Assembly: GCA_964414345.1 (NCBI GenBank)
Contig: CAYPWF010000127.1
Coordinates: 1-5,325 of the forward strand
Length of the DNA stretch: 5,325 nucleotides
Reading direction: 5' to 3'
Source: Desulfocorpusculum sp964414345
GTDB taxonomy: Bacteria > Desulfobacterota > Desulfocorpusculales > Desulfocorpusculum
Below the pieces are notes generated by a model. The model ran no database searches. It had not been told where the DNA came from and saw nothing but the letters and a program-made list of their open reading frames with translations. Shown piece by piece: positions 1 to 5,252 of the stretch (the first letter of the stretch is position 1; every line of letters starts with the position of its first letter). The position numbers and the translations under genes are program-made.

Positions 1-43
1 CCCCTCCGTAGATGGTCTTCTTTCGAGCGACCTCTCATACCCC

Positions 44-1525
44 ATGCCGGAATCAGGACTGACCCAGAGGGTAGCCAGAGGCGGAGCAATCGCCTTGGCA
101 GGTCAAGGACTGAGTAGGATTGCGTCCTTCGTCTTGCAGCTGATCCTTGGCAATGCCCTGGGGATGAGGATCTATGGGGTATACTCCTTGGCGATCAATG
201 TGGTGGAATGGGCCCAGCAAATATGCCTCTTGGGTCTCACAAACGGGCTCGTTCGTTTTTCCTCGACGTATGCCGCGGAAGGATCCAAGCAACGGATTCG
301 CGATGCAATGATATCCGCTGGGGTGGTCACCCTGATCACCTCCCTCTTGGGCGTTGGGCTCGTCTGTCTTGCGTCTGGGGCTCTGGCCGAGGCATTGTTT
401 CATGATCCTTCTTTCGCTCCCCACCTGAGGTGGCTTTCCATATCCATACCCATCGTGATCTGGCTCTCTTTGCTCCAGGCGTTGATGAGGGGTCTCCAGA
501 GAATCGACAAGATGGTCGCTTTGGGTCTCACACGCTCGATAATCCACTTGGCCGTAGTGGGCCTCTTCTTGCGAATCGGGATGGAATTGGGTGGGGTGAT
601 AGCTGCCTTCATAGTTGGGGCTTCGGCTCCTATCTGTTACGGGATTGTCATCCTCAGGCGCATGGGGCTCAGGATCCTGGGTGGATCGGCCTCTGAGGTG
701 AGGGGGCTTCTGGCCTTCTCGATACCTATATTCCTGGCAACCCTGAGTCAATTCGTGGTCGCCAGGCTGGATCTGCTGATCTTGGGTTATTTTTATGGAG
801 CCCAATCAGCGGGCCTGTACAGGGCAGCCGTCACGGTGGCCTCCATGGTGAACTTCATCCTAGGGGCCATGAACACGGCCTTCGCCCCGATGATAGCAGA
901 GCTTCACCATCTGGATAGGAAGACCGAACTTGGAGCGATGTACAAGACTGTGACCAGATGGATACTGATGGTCGCGGTGCCGGTATGTTGTCTGGTCCTC
1001 ATCCTGTCCAAGGAGCTGCTCGGACTGTTTGGAAGCGGTTTTGAGGAGGCCTATGTCGCATTAGGGATCCTCGCCATTGCTCAGCTATGCAACGCCGCCA
1101 CCGGATCTGTCGGCTTCATGCTCCAGATGACTGGTAAGGAAAGATGGTTTCTATTAAACTACATTGTCTCGGCCTTTCTGAGCGTGTCGCTGAACCTCCT
1201 CCTCGTTCCCACCCTTGGGGTAAAGGGAGCGGCCATAGCAACAGGATCCTCCATCGTGGTAGTGAATGCGCTAGGCTCCGCGGAGCTCTGGATGTCTCAG
1301 AGGATTCATCCCTGGAGCAAGTGGTGCGCTCTCACTATGGCTGCAGCAACCGCCTCTGCATTGGGTGGACTGGGGATCCAGTCCCTCCTGAATAACTGGA
1401 TTCTCACCATGTTGATGGTAATAGTAGCATATTCATCCATGGTCTTCACGTTTGCTGCACCAAGAGAAGATAGAAGTCTGCTTCTCCAACTATTGTCAAT
1501 GGCTCGACTGAGGGTCAAGAGGTGA
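44..1525 (+). CDS. Polysaccharide/oligosaccharide flippase (Wzx-like, MOP superfamily)
   Basis: This is an integral inner-membrane protein of 493 residues, likely flipping lipid-linked glycan units from the cytoplasmic to the periplasmic face. The sequence is dominated by hydrophobic segments, about 12 to 14 membrane helices, for example near residues 90-112, 128-150, 180-205, 370-415 and 450-470. The opening (GGAIALAGQGLSRIASFVLQ, residues 13-32) has the look of the first helix of Polysacc_synt proteins, and the length fits the family. The C-terminal end is short and basic (ARLRVKR). A sulfotransferase and a glycosyltransferase follow on the same strand, which supports a surface-glycan role. 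The start is uncertain: ATG 44 has no clear Shine-Dalgarno, and the frame stays open to the window edge, so translation could begin upstream. Substrate cannot be told from sequence. Membership in the flippase superfamily is secure; distinction from other MATE-like exporters rests on context. Confidence 0.9.
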   Translation: MPESGLTQRVARGGAIALAGQGLSRIASFVLQLILGNALGMRIYGVYSLAINVVEWAQQICLLGLTNGLVRFSSTYAAEGSKQRIRDAMISAGVVTLITSLLGVGLVCLASGALAEALFHDPSFAPHLRWLSISIPIVIWLSLLQALMRGLQRIDKMVALGLTRSIIHLAVVGLFLRIGMELGGVIAAFIVGASAPICYGIVILRRMGLRILGGSASEVRGLLAFSIPIFLATLSQFVVARLDLLILGYFYGAQSAGLYRAAVTVASMVNFILGAMNTAFAPMIAELHHLDRKTELGAMYKTVTRWILMVAVPVCCLVLILSKELLGLFGSGFEEAYVALGILAIAQLCNAATGSVGFMLQMTGKERWFLLNYIVSAFLSVSLNLLLVPTLGVKGAAIATGSSIVVVNALGSAELWMSQRIHPWSKWCALTMAAATASALGGLGIQSLLNNWILTMLMVIVAYSSMVFTFAAPREDRSLLLQLLSMARLRVKR

Positions 1526-1533
1526 CCTGGGAA

Positions 1534-1542
1534 GATGGAAGG
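1534..1542 (+). repeat. Left target-site duplication (GATGGAAGG)
   Basis: This 9-bp direct repeat abuts the left inverted repeat of the MITE-like element and is identical to 1826-1834. It lies nine bases after the flippase stop, so insertion spared the coding region. Confidence 0.78.
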
Positions 1543-1564
1543 TAAGTGATCACAGGGTGGCGGC
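1543..1564 (+). repeat. Left terminal inverted repeat
   Basis: The 22-bp left end begins TAAGTGATCAC and continues AGGGTGGCGGC. It pairs with the right end (1800-1824) at 19 of 22 positions once a 3-nt insertion in the right arm's G/C run is allowed. The element relative at 5253 starts with the same bases apart from two mismatches. Confidence 0.75.
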
Positions 1565-1613
1565 GTTTCTCGGAGCGGCTTGGCGGAGGCGCTTCGATTT
1601 TCCAGGATTTGGA

Positions 1614-1734
1614 CCTGGGGGAAGCCCTCTCGGCCGAAGCGAAGCTGAGGCCGACCGAGGGAGGGGGCAAGCATCCCCCGGAGGCCAAACCCCCAGGCAG
1701 TCGGGCCCCGAAGACCCGAGGATCCCGCTCCTCG
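1614..1734. other. Nested-hairpin core of the MITE-like element
   Basis: Several complementary arms nest. CCTGGGGG (1614-1621) pairs with CCCCCAGG (1690-1697). Inside that stem, CCCTCTCGGCC (1625-1635) pairs with GGCCGACCGAGGG (1649-1661) with a two-base bulge, and GGGGG (1663-1667) pairs with CCCCC (1675-1679). Outside it, TCGGG-C-CCCGA (1701-1711) and CGAGGA/TCCTCG (1717-1722 with 1729-1734) form two more small hairpins. A transcript through this region could fold into a branched structure and act as an attenuator or RNA-processing site between flippase and sulfotransferase. The complementarity is seen directly; a function is inference. Confidence 0.6.
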
Positions 1735-1737
1735 TCC

Positions 1738-1796
1738 AGACGGAATAGACCAGATAGACCGAACAGACGGAATAGACGGAACAGACGAGATAGACC
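1738..1796 (+). repeat. 9-bp tandem repeat (AGAC-S/R-type units), ~6.5 copies
   Basis: Six consecutive 9-bp units start with AGAC: AGACGGAAT, AGACCAGAT, AGACCGAAC, AGACGGAAT, AGACGGAAC, AGACGAGAT, followed by a partial AGACC. The array lies inside the MITE-like element just before its right inverted repeat. The purine-rich strand bias (hardly any T or C beyond the fixed positions) is notable. Both strands look open in some frames only because 9 is a multiple of 3, giving low-complexity R/N/D or Y/S/V peptides that are not genes. Confidence 0.85.
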
Positions 1797-1799
1797 AAT

Positions 1800-1824
1800 G
1801 CCGCCACCCCCCCGTGACCAGTTA
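1800..1824 (-). repeat. Right terminal inverted repeat
   Basis: Read on the minus strand, this 25-bp end starts TAACTGGTCAC and finishes GGGTGGCGGC, mirroring the left end. The C run (1806-1812 region) is three bases longer than its partner. The adjoining C1825 may belong to the element, pairing with G1542. Confidence 0.75.
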
Positions 1825-1825
1825 C

Positions 1826-1834
1826 GATGGAAGG
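1826..1834 (+). repeat. Right target-site duplication (GATGGAAGG)
   Basis: This is the exact copy of 1534-1542 on the right side of the element. The ATG at 1827 lies inside it and is in frame with the sulfotransferase. That ATG is therefore part of duplicated target DNA and is a poor candidate start. Confidence 0.78.
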
Positions 1835-1863
1835 ATCAGCGTCCGGACGTCCTTTGGGAGGTA

Positions 1864-1885
1864 GTGGAGAGTCTATAGCCTCCAC
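1864..1885 (+). other. Small hairpin in the sulfotransferase leader
   Basis: GTGGAG (1864-1869) and CTCCAC (1880-1885) form a perfect 6-bp stem with a 10-nt loop containing CTATAG. It sits seven bases before the ribosome binding site of the sulfotransferase. It is not followed by a T run, so it is not a classic terminator. A translational effect is possible but unproven, and chance occurrence cannot be excluded. Confidence 0.3.
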
Positions 1886-1891
1886 AGTGTC

Positions 1892-1896
1892 AGGGG
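1892..1896 (+). promoter_or_regulatory. Ribosome binding site deciding the sulfotransferase start
   Basis: AGGGG lies five bases before ATG 1902. No comparable Shine-Dalgarno precedes the in-frame ATG at 1827, so this site favours the shorter protein. Confidence 0.65.
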
Positions 1897-1901
1897 TCTC
1901 C

Positions 1902-2879
1902 ATGAATCAGGTCTTCATCGTGGGATGTTACAGGAGTGGGACCTCCCTCATGCGTCTCATTCTCTCCTCCAACCCCCAGATATATATCTCCCAGGAGACG
2001 AATTACATAGATCGCATTTGGGTCCGCCTTCCCTCCTATCAAGATCCCTCGGGTGGATGCGATCTGGTGAAGCTCCATAGAGATGTCGTTGCGTTTCTCG
2101 AGGGAGAGAGATGGGATCCGTTGCCGCAACTCAGCGAGCTCTTGGAGTGGGTAAGGACCAACGGAGCAGACTATCCTTCTATAGTCACCTTCTATGCGAC
2201 CTGGGGAGCCCGAAGGGAGGGACGGGAAGGAGTGGTGTATTGGGGGGACAATACCCCGCGCTATGTCCACTGTTTGAGCCTCCTCAAGTCCCTGTTTCCC
2301 TCTGCCAGGTTCATTCACATGGTCCGGGACCCGAGGGACGTCGTGGCCTCAGCGTTGAGACTGCCGCTTGGCGGGAAGACCCCTCTGGGAATAGGGTACG
2401 ACTGGGAACGGGCCATCGCGAGCGGGCTTTCCGCAGAGGTGAAGTGGGGGCCGAATCAGGTGAAGAGGGTCACGTACGAGTCCCTGGTGAAGGAGCCTGC
2501 GCGCACCGTTGAGGAAATCTGTGCATTCTTGGGGGTGAAGTCATCCGAGAAGATGTTCGATTTTCACACAACGGAAGCCGCCAGGCATCTCTCCAAGCTG
2601 AAACATCACACGCGAGTAGCCGAGCCCATATTCACCAGTTCCCTGGGGCGCTACAGGAGGGATCTCTCCCCAAGGAGTATAAGGGACATAGAAGGCTACC
2701 TGTGTGAGCCCATGCGATTGCTGGGTTATCTAGGAGACGAGGAGTACACTAGGGCATTGGAGAGGAGAGTAACCTGGGGATGGAGATCGTGGGGGCTCCT
2801 GGGCTGGGAGTCCGTCTTGAGGATACTCGCCTTGGTCAGGAACGAGATCGCCGTCTGGTTGCTGTCGAGAAAGAGGTGA
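1902..2879 (+). CDS. PAPS-dependent sulfotransferase (Sulfotransferase_3-like)
   Basis: The 325-residue cytoplasmic enzyme should transfer sulfate from PAPS to an acceptor, probably a glycan given its neighbours. The 5'-phosphosulfate loop GCYRSGTSLM lies at residues 8-17, right after a beta strand (VFIV). The 3'-phosphate motif FIHMVRDPRDVVAS lies at about 137-150. The C-terminal stretch with HHTRVAEPIFTSSLGRYRR followed by DLS matches the usual '...SS.GR(W/Y)R..LS' region of bacterial sulfotransferases. A YWGDNTPRY segment at 113-121 corresponds to the common GDKTP or GEKTP motif, with Asn in place of Lys. ATG 1902 is chosen because it has AGGGG upstream and puts the nucleotide loop at the very N-terminus; the frame also opens at ATG 1827, inside the target duplication of the upstream element. 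The stop overlaps the next gene by 4 bp, implying translational coupling. Protein versus carbohydrate as acceptor is not decidable from the sequence. Confidence 0.87.
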   Translation: MNQVFIVGCYRSGTSLMRLILSSNPQIYISQETNYIDRIWVRLPSYQDPSGGCDLVKLHRDVVAFLEGERWDPLPQLSELLEWVRTNGADYPSIVTFYATWGARREGREGVVYWGDNTPRYVHCLSLLKSLFPSARFIHMVRDPRDVVASALRLPLGGKTPLGIGYDWERAIASGLSAEVKWGPNQVKRVTYESLVKEPARTVEEICAFLGVKSSEKMFDFHTTEAARHLSKLKHHTRVAEPIFTSSLGRYRRDLSPRSIRDIEGYLCEPMRLLGYLGDEEYTRALERRVTWGWRSWGLLGWESVLRILALVRNEIAVWLLSRKR

Positions 2880-3961
2880 AGATATTCTTCCTACAGAAGA
2901 GAAGTGTCGGAGACCTGGGGGCTCCAGCCTTCGAGTATGTCCCGAGGGTCCTGGCAGAGTTGGGCCACGAGGTGCGAGTCATGGGCCTTGGCGATGGGCC
3001 ATCCTGCGCCTCGGAGTCCGAAGGGATCAAGGTCATCACCGTCGGCCCGAGAGACAGTTGGATCCGAAAGCTGAGACTCATATCCTCCGAATTTCGCCCG
3101 GATGTATTTCACGTGCACATTCACCACGGCTGCGGCCTTTACCCGTTCATTGTTCCACGGTCCCCAACACGCCCTCTATTCATCCTCGACATAAGATCCC
3201 CTCTCTTGAGCACCGGCTTTGAGAGAAAGCTCAGGCAGTGGAAGAACCTGATTGAGACATTGGGATACGATGCTGTATGTGCCCATGGCATAGAGTCTGG
3301 CAGAACGGTGATCGGACCTTGGCGAGAGATCCACTGGGTGCCTTCCGGCGTTGATATGGGTCTTGTGCCGGAGTGGGCGGGAGAGCCCCAAGGACTGCAC
3401 TCGCCCATGCGCCTCGTGTACACGGGGTCCTCCTCCCCGAAGAGGGGTTTGCCCAGGATGTTGGAAGGCGTGGCCATTGCCGCCAAGGAGACGCCAATTC
3501 TCTTGGACATGTTCATCTACGATGGGACGTTGGCCCAGATCAACGACCTTACCAGGGATTTGGGGTTGGTCGAGATCGCGCGTGTGTGGCACAAGGTGCC
3601 CCGTGAGGAACTCTTGCCTAGGCTGCAAAGTTACGACGTGGGCCTAGCCTACGTGCCAAAGGTGCCGTACGACCCTGCCCCACCTATAAAGACGCAGGAG
3701 TATCTGGCCTGTGGACTTGCTGTGGTTGCAACGGACACGGTTGGCAATCGATTGTTCGTGAAGGAAGGAGTCACGGGTCTGCTGGTGTCCGAGGATCCTC
3801 ACGCGTACGCGCAAGGTATCCTGAATATCCCGACAAGGATCTCGTTCCCTGAGGCTAGAAGAATGGCACGTACTTCCATGGAATGCTTTGAGTGGAGAAA
3901 GGTAGTCCAAGAGAGGCTTCTCCCCCTTTACGACCGACTGCTCGCCAGTGAGGGTGCCTGA
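2876..3961 (+). CDS. Glycosyltransferase, GT-B fold, GT4-like
   Basis: This is a 361-residue cytoplasmic or membrane-associated enzyme that should transfer a sugar from a nucleotide donor to a growing glycan. The N-terminal Rossmann half has a short beta strand, a loop (KIFFLQKRSVGDLGAP, residues 2-17) and an HVHIHHG segment at 79-85. The linker PSGVD at 156-160 is typical of GT4 enzymes. The donor half begins YTGSSSPKRG (182-191) and carries KTQEYLACGLAVVATD from 272, with Glu275 as the likely ribose-contacting glutamate. EGVTGLLV follows. I choose GTG 2876, which overlaps the sulfotransferase stop as GTGA, because it places the first beta strand at the N-terminus; the in-frame ATG 2780 would add 32 residues with no family resemblance that overlap the upstream gene by 100 bp. 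The Shine-Dalgarno (GAGAAAGAG) is weak and close, in keeping with coupled translation. Donor and acceptor sugars are unknown. Confidence 0.87.
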   Translation: MKIFFLQKRSVGDLGAPAFEYVPRVLAELGHEVRVMGLGDGPSCASESEGIKVITVGPRDSWIRKLRLISSEFRPDVFHVHIHHGCGLYPFIVPRSPTRPLFILDIRSPLLSTGFERKLRQWKNLIETLGYDAVCAHGIESGRTVIGPWREIHWVPSGVDMGLVPEWAGEPQGLHSPMRLVYTGSSSPKRGLPRMLEGVAIAAKETPILLDMFIYDGTLAQINDLTRDLGLVEIARVWHKVPREELLPRLQSYDVGLAYVPKVPYDPAPPIKTQEYLACGLAVVATDTVGNRLFVKEGVTGLLVSEDPHAYAQGILNIPTRISFPEARRMARTSMECFEWRKVVQERLLPLYDRLLASEGA

Positions 3962-3971
3962 CGGTGTCAGC

Positions 3972-4047
3972 TTTCAGGGAAATGACCCACTTTGAGGGCT
4001 GATTCTTCACTGATATGACCCACCTTGTTTTCATGTAAATGACCCAC
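3972..4047 (+). repeat. Left-end array of three IS21-type terminal repeats
   Basis: Three copies of ATGACCCAC sit at 3982-3990, 4015-4023 and 4039-4047. Each is preceded by TTCA plus a few variable bases: TTTCAGGGAA, TTCACTGAT and TTTTCATGTAA. Repeated sites at the ends are known in IS21 to bind IstA; binding here is inferred. Confidence 0.7.
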
Positions 4048-4119
4048 CCCTGGGGCGGGCCGAAGTAGGGAAAGTAGCGCGACCATGGTCCAGCTCTGAG
4101 CAGAGAGGAGGCTGGGCCG

Positions 4120-4141
4120 ACCTGCCTGCCGACAGGCAGGT
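4120..4141. repeat. Perfect 9-bp-stem hairpin inside the IS remnant
   Basis: ACCTGCCTG (4120-4128) and CAGGCAGGT (4133-4141) are exact reverse complements around the 4-nt loop CCGA. The right arm overlaps the GTG that opens the IstA fragment, so in RNA it would mask the translation start. The 11-mer CCTGCCTGCCG recurs at 5293-5303, which suggests a small dispersed palindromic repeat rather than an intrinsic part of IS21. Confidence 0.6.
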
Positions 4142-4376
4142 GGGAAGGAAGAAGGTGACGGTACGCGACATAGGGGAGATTCTCGATCATTGGCAGTCGG
4201 GGCGGAGGATCAGGGCCATAGAGCGGTCTTTGGGGGTGTATCGGCGCACCATCCGCAAGTACGTGGCCATTGCCGGATCCCATGGCTACGATGTTGGAGG
4301 GTTGACCCCCTGTTCGGGCACCACCAGGGGGATGAATATCCGTGAAAAACCCCTGGGGCATTTGCGTGAAATGTGA
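4140..4376 (+). pseudogene. istA: IstA N-terminal fragment (IS21 transposase helix-turn-helix)
   Basis: The frame gives 78 residues starting at GTG 4140. Residues 2-46, including KKVTVRDIGEILDHW, RAIERSLGVYRRTIRKYV, match the helix-turn-helix that opens IS21 IstA transposases. From about residue 54 the reading frame runs into right-end DNA (GTTRGMNIREKPLGHLREM) and stops in the terminal TGACA. A complete IstA is roughly 400-500 residues, so the DDE catalytic domain is missing. The frame has no internal stop, so a small DNA-binding peptide could still be made, though the start lies in a strong hairpin. I treat it as a remnant; function is unproven. Confidence 0.75.
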
Positions 4377-4378
4377 CA
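4326..4378 (-). repeat. Right-end array of two diverged IS21-type terminal repeats
   Basis: On the minus strand the outer copy is at 4354-4378 (starting TGTCACATTTCACGCAAATG) and the inner copy at 4326-4346 (TTCACGGATATTCATCCCCC). The inner one matches the second left repeat in TTCAC-GATAT. The ATGACCCAC core has decayed to ATGCCCCA and TTCATCCCC. Confidence 0.6.
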
Positions 4379-4624
4379 TGCTGCAGGTCATCAGAGTTCT
4401 GGCAAGACCGAAAGAGACAAAGGTGCGTGCGCCGCGGGCTGGACGCTCGTTCTCGCATGTTCTGTACACCGATACCAAGGCAAGCACTACCCTTGACTCC
4501 GACGAATCCGCAAGGAGTTGTGGGCTACCCCGGATGATTCTCTAGGCGGCCTGCACCTGTTATGGGCAATAAGCTATTGCTCGCGAGTTGGTCATGGCCA
4601 GAACCCCGCAACACGCGTTTAGGG
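4379..4624. other. Intergenic DNA with no recognisable gene
   Basis: Between the IS remnant and the promoter of the Fur-family gene I find no coding frame with family resemblance and no RNA gene. A 67-codon frame (4342-4545) starts inside the IS end and has an unremarkable, probably random composition. The only visible structure is the dyad at 4566-4580, followed at once by the palindrome TCGCGA. The stretch may be DNA stranded by the IS insertion or deletion. Confidence 0.5.
4566..4580. promoter_or_regulatory. Dyad GCAATA-AGC-TATTGC upstream of the Fur-family gene
   Basis: This is a perfect 6-3-6 inverted repeat, 15 bp in total, ending 44 bp before the -35 box. Fur-family operators are often 15-bp dyads, and the spacing would suit an autoregulatory or upstream site. 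The bases match the classic PerR or Fur consensus poorly, so the regulator is unknown. Confidence 0.35.
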
Positions 4625-4653
4625 TTGACAGATTGTTTGTGGCAGGATATTCT
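4625..4653 (+). promoter_or_regulatory. Sigma-70-type promoter for the Fur-family gene
   Basis: TTGACA (4625-4630) is a perfect -35 box. A 17-bp spacer leads to TATTCT (4648-4653), which matches four of six bases of TATAAT. Transcription would begin near 4660, giving a leader of about 54 bases. This makes the regulator its own transcription unit, independent of the glycan genes. Confidence 0.6.
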
Positions 4654-4676
4654 CTGGAGAGATTCGTTCTGTGGAA

Positions 4677-4689
4677 GGAAACGGTTTCC
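4677..4689. promoter_or_regulatory. Dyad GGAAAC-G-GTTTCC in the regulator's leader
   Basis: A perfect 6-1-6 inverted repeat lies just downstream of the predicted transcription start and 24 bases before the ATG. Its position suits a repressor site, possibly for autoregulation. With a one-base loop it is better placed as a protein-binding dyad than as an RNA hairpin. No family consensus is matched. Confidence 0.4.
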
Positions 4690-4713
4690 CATGAAGGACG
4701 CAGATAGAGAGCC

Positions 4714-5178
4714 ATGAAGAAAAAGACGAGCCCATGGCTCAAGGGTGACAGCGAGGCGCGCCGCGAGGAGATGGTATCCAGATTGAAGGAGCGGGGGTTT
4801 CGGCTCACGCCCCAGCGCCTGGCCGTGGTGGAGATCCTTTCCCTTAGTAACGGCCATCCCAGCGTTGAGAGGATCTACGAGGAGGTGCAAAGAAGGTTCC
4901 CCACGACCAGCCTAGCCACAGTGTACAAGACGGTCTCCGTGCTCAGGGAACTTCGTGAGGTATTGGAACTGGGTTTCCCGGACGGAAGCAACCGCTACGA
5001 CGGAAAGAAGCCTTACCCCCATCCGCATCTCATCTGCACGGGGTGCGGGACGGTCATAGACCCCGATGTACCTGGGATCGACCACCTGGCAGAGGAGCTC
5101 GGCAGAAGCTATGGTTACAGGGTGCTCCATCACCGGCTGGACTTCTTTGGCCTCTGTCCCAGGTGCCAGGAGGCTTGA
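4714..5178 (+). CDS. Fur-family transcriptional regulator, PerR-like
   Basis: The 154-residue cytoplasmic protein should be a dimeric metal-dependent repressor. Residues 21-85 form the winged helix, with RLTPQRLAVVEIL at about 30-42 and the recognition region TTSLATVYKTVSVLREL at about 64-80. Metal ligands are in place: His48, Asp96 (RYD), His103 and His105 (HPHLIC), Asp116, matching the His/Asp set of the PerR regulatory site (His37, Asp85, His91, His93, Asp104 in Bacillus subtilis). The structural zinc Cys4 site is complete: CTGC at 108-111 and CPRC at 148-151. HHRLDFFGLCPRC closely resembles the PerR C-terminus. Between Asp96 and His103 there is one residue more than in PerR. The start ATG 4714 has GAGAG (4706-4710) upstream and gives a basic tail of some ten extra residues. 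A role in peroxide or iron response is inferred; a Zur or generic Fur role is less likely given Asp96. No target gene is visible in the window. Confidence 0.9.
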   Translation: MKKKTSPWLKGDSEARREEMVSRLKERGFRLTPQRLAVVEILSLSNGHPSVERIYEEVQRRFPTTSLATVYKTVSVLRELREVLELGFPDGSNRYDGKKPYPHPHLICTGCGTVIDPDVPGIDHLAEELGRSYGYRVLHHRLDFFGLCPRCQEA

Positions 5179-5252
5179 AGGACTGGCCTCCCTGGCCATC
5201 CTCTGGCGGGCCCGCCCTGAACCGGAGCGCCGGACAGACGGGCATCCAGACA
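5179..5252. other. Short spacer after the regulator with a 12-bp palindrome
   Basis: GGCGGGCCCGCC (5205-5216) is a perfect palindrome with no loop, and GGCC-TCCCT-GGCC (5185-5197) precedes it. No T run follows either, so an intrinsic terminator is not supported. Confidence 0.35.

Larger units (their letters stand above)
1543..1825. mobile_element. MITE-like non-autonomous element with 9-bp target duplication
   Basis: The block is bounded by imperfect terminal inverted repeats and flanked on both sides by the direct repeat GATGGAAGG (1534-1542 and 1826-1834). This is the signature of transposition with a 9-bp target duplication. It could be 8 bp if the left boundary is taken as G1542, which would pair with C1825. 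The ~283-bp interior contains no credible gene: frames are open on both strands only because of GC-rich hairpins and a 9-bp tandem repeat. The first 40 bp recur at 5253-5292. The element sits between flippase and sulfotransferase; removing it with one target copy leaves about 84 bp between stop 1525 and ATG 1902. The transposase family that moved it is unknown; none is encoded here. Confidence 0.8.
3965..4378 (+). mobile_element. Internally deleted IS21-family element (both ends, no transposase core)
   Basis: The left end begins TGTCAGCTTTCAGGGAAATG and the right end, read on the minus strand, begins TGTCACATTTCACGCAAATG: 15 of 20 positions agree, including the outer TGTCA. The left end holds three copies of ATGACCCAC, the right end two diverged copies, which matches the multiple terminal transposase-binding sites of IS21 elements. 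Between them is only the IstA helix-turn-helix. The rest of istA and all of istB are absent, so about 414 bp remain of an element normally over 2 kb. It begins three bases after the glycosyltransferase stop. No flanking target duplication is visible (left ctgacgg, right tgctgca), so it may be old, or rearranged. It cannot move without an IS21 transposase supplied elsewhere. Confidence 0.78.

Noticed and set aside
53..805. 250-codon frame on the minus strand opposite the flippase
   Set aside because: It is the antisense shadow of a clear membrane protein gene, rich in P, Q, H and D, with no start signal.
1738..1796. CRISPR-like array
   Set aside because: Units are 9 bp, directly abutting, without spacers, and no Cas gene is present.
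1546..1903. Open frames on both strands across the MITE-like element (110 codons on +, 117 on -)
   Set aside because: They arise from GC-rich hairpins and a 9-bp repeat that stays in frame; the peptides are low complexity and resemble no family.
4081..4090. GACCATGGTC palindrome as an operator
   Set aside because: A single 10-bp palindrome inside an IS remnant is well within chance and is not placed at a promoter.
3955..4385. Target duplication around the IS21 remnant
   Set aside because: The bases beside the two ends (ctgacgg and tgctgca) do not form a convincing direct repeat.
3855..4487. 210-codon minus-strand frame spanning the glycosyltransferase end and the IS remnant
   Set aside because: It crosses unrelated units and is composed of reversed IS end repeats; no domain is recognisable.
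4342..4545. 67-codon frame after the IS remnant as a possible small gene
   Set aside because: It starts within the IS right end without a ribosome binding site and shows no motif or hydrophobic segment.
5179..5220. Rho-independent terminator after the regulator
   Set aside because: The palindrome GGCGGGCCCGCC has no loop and no T run follows.
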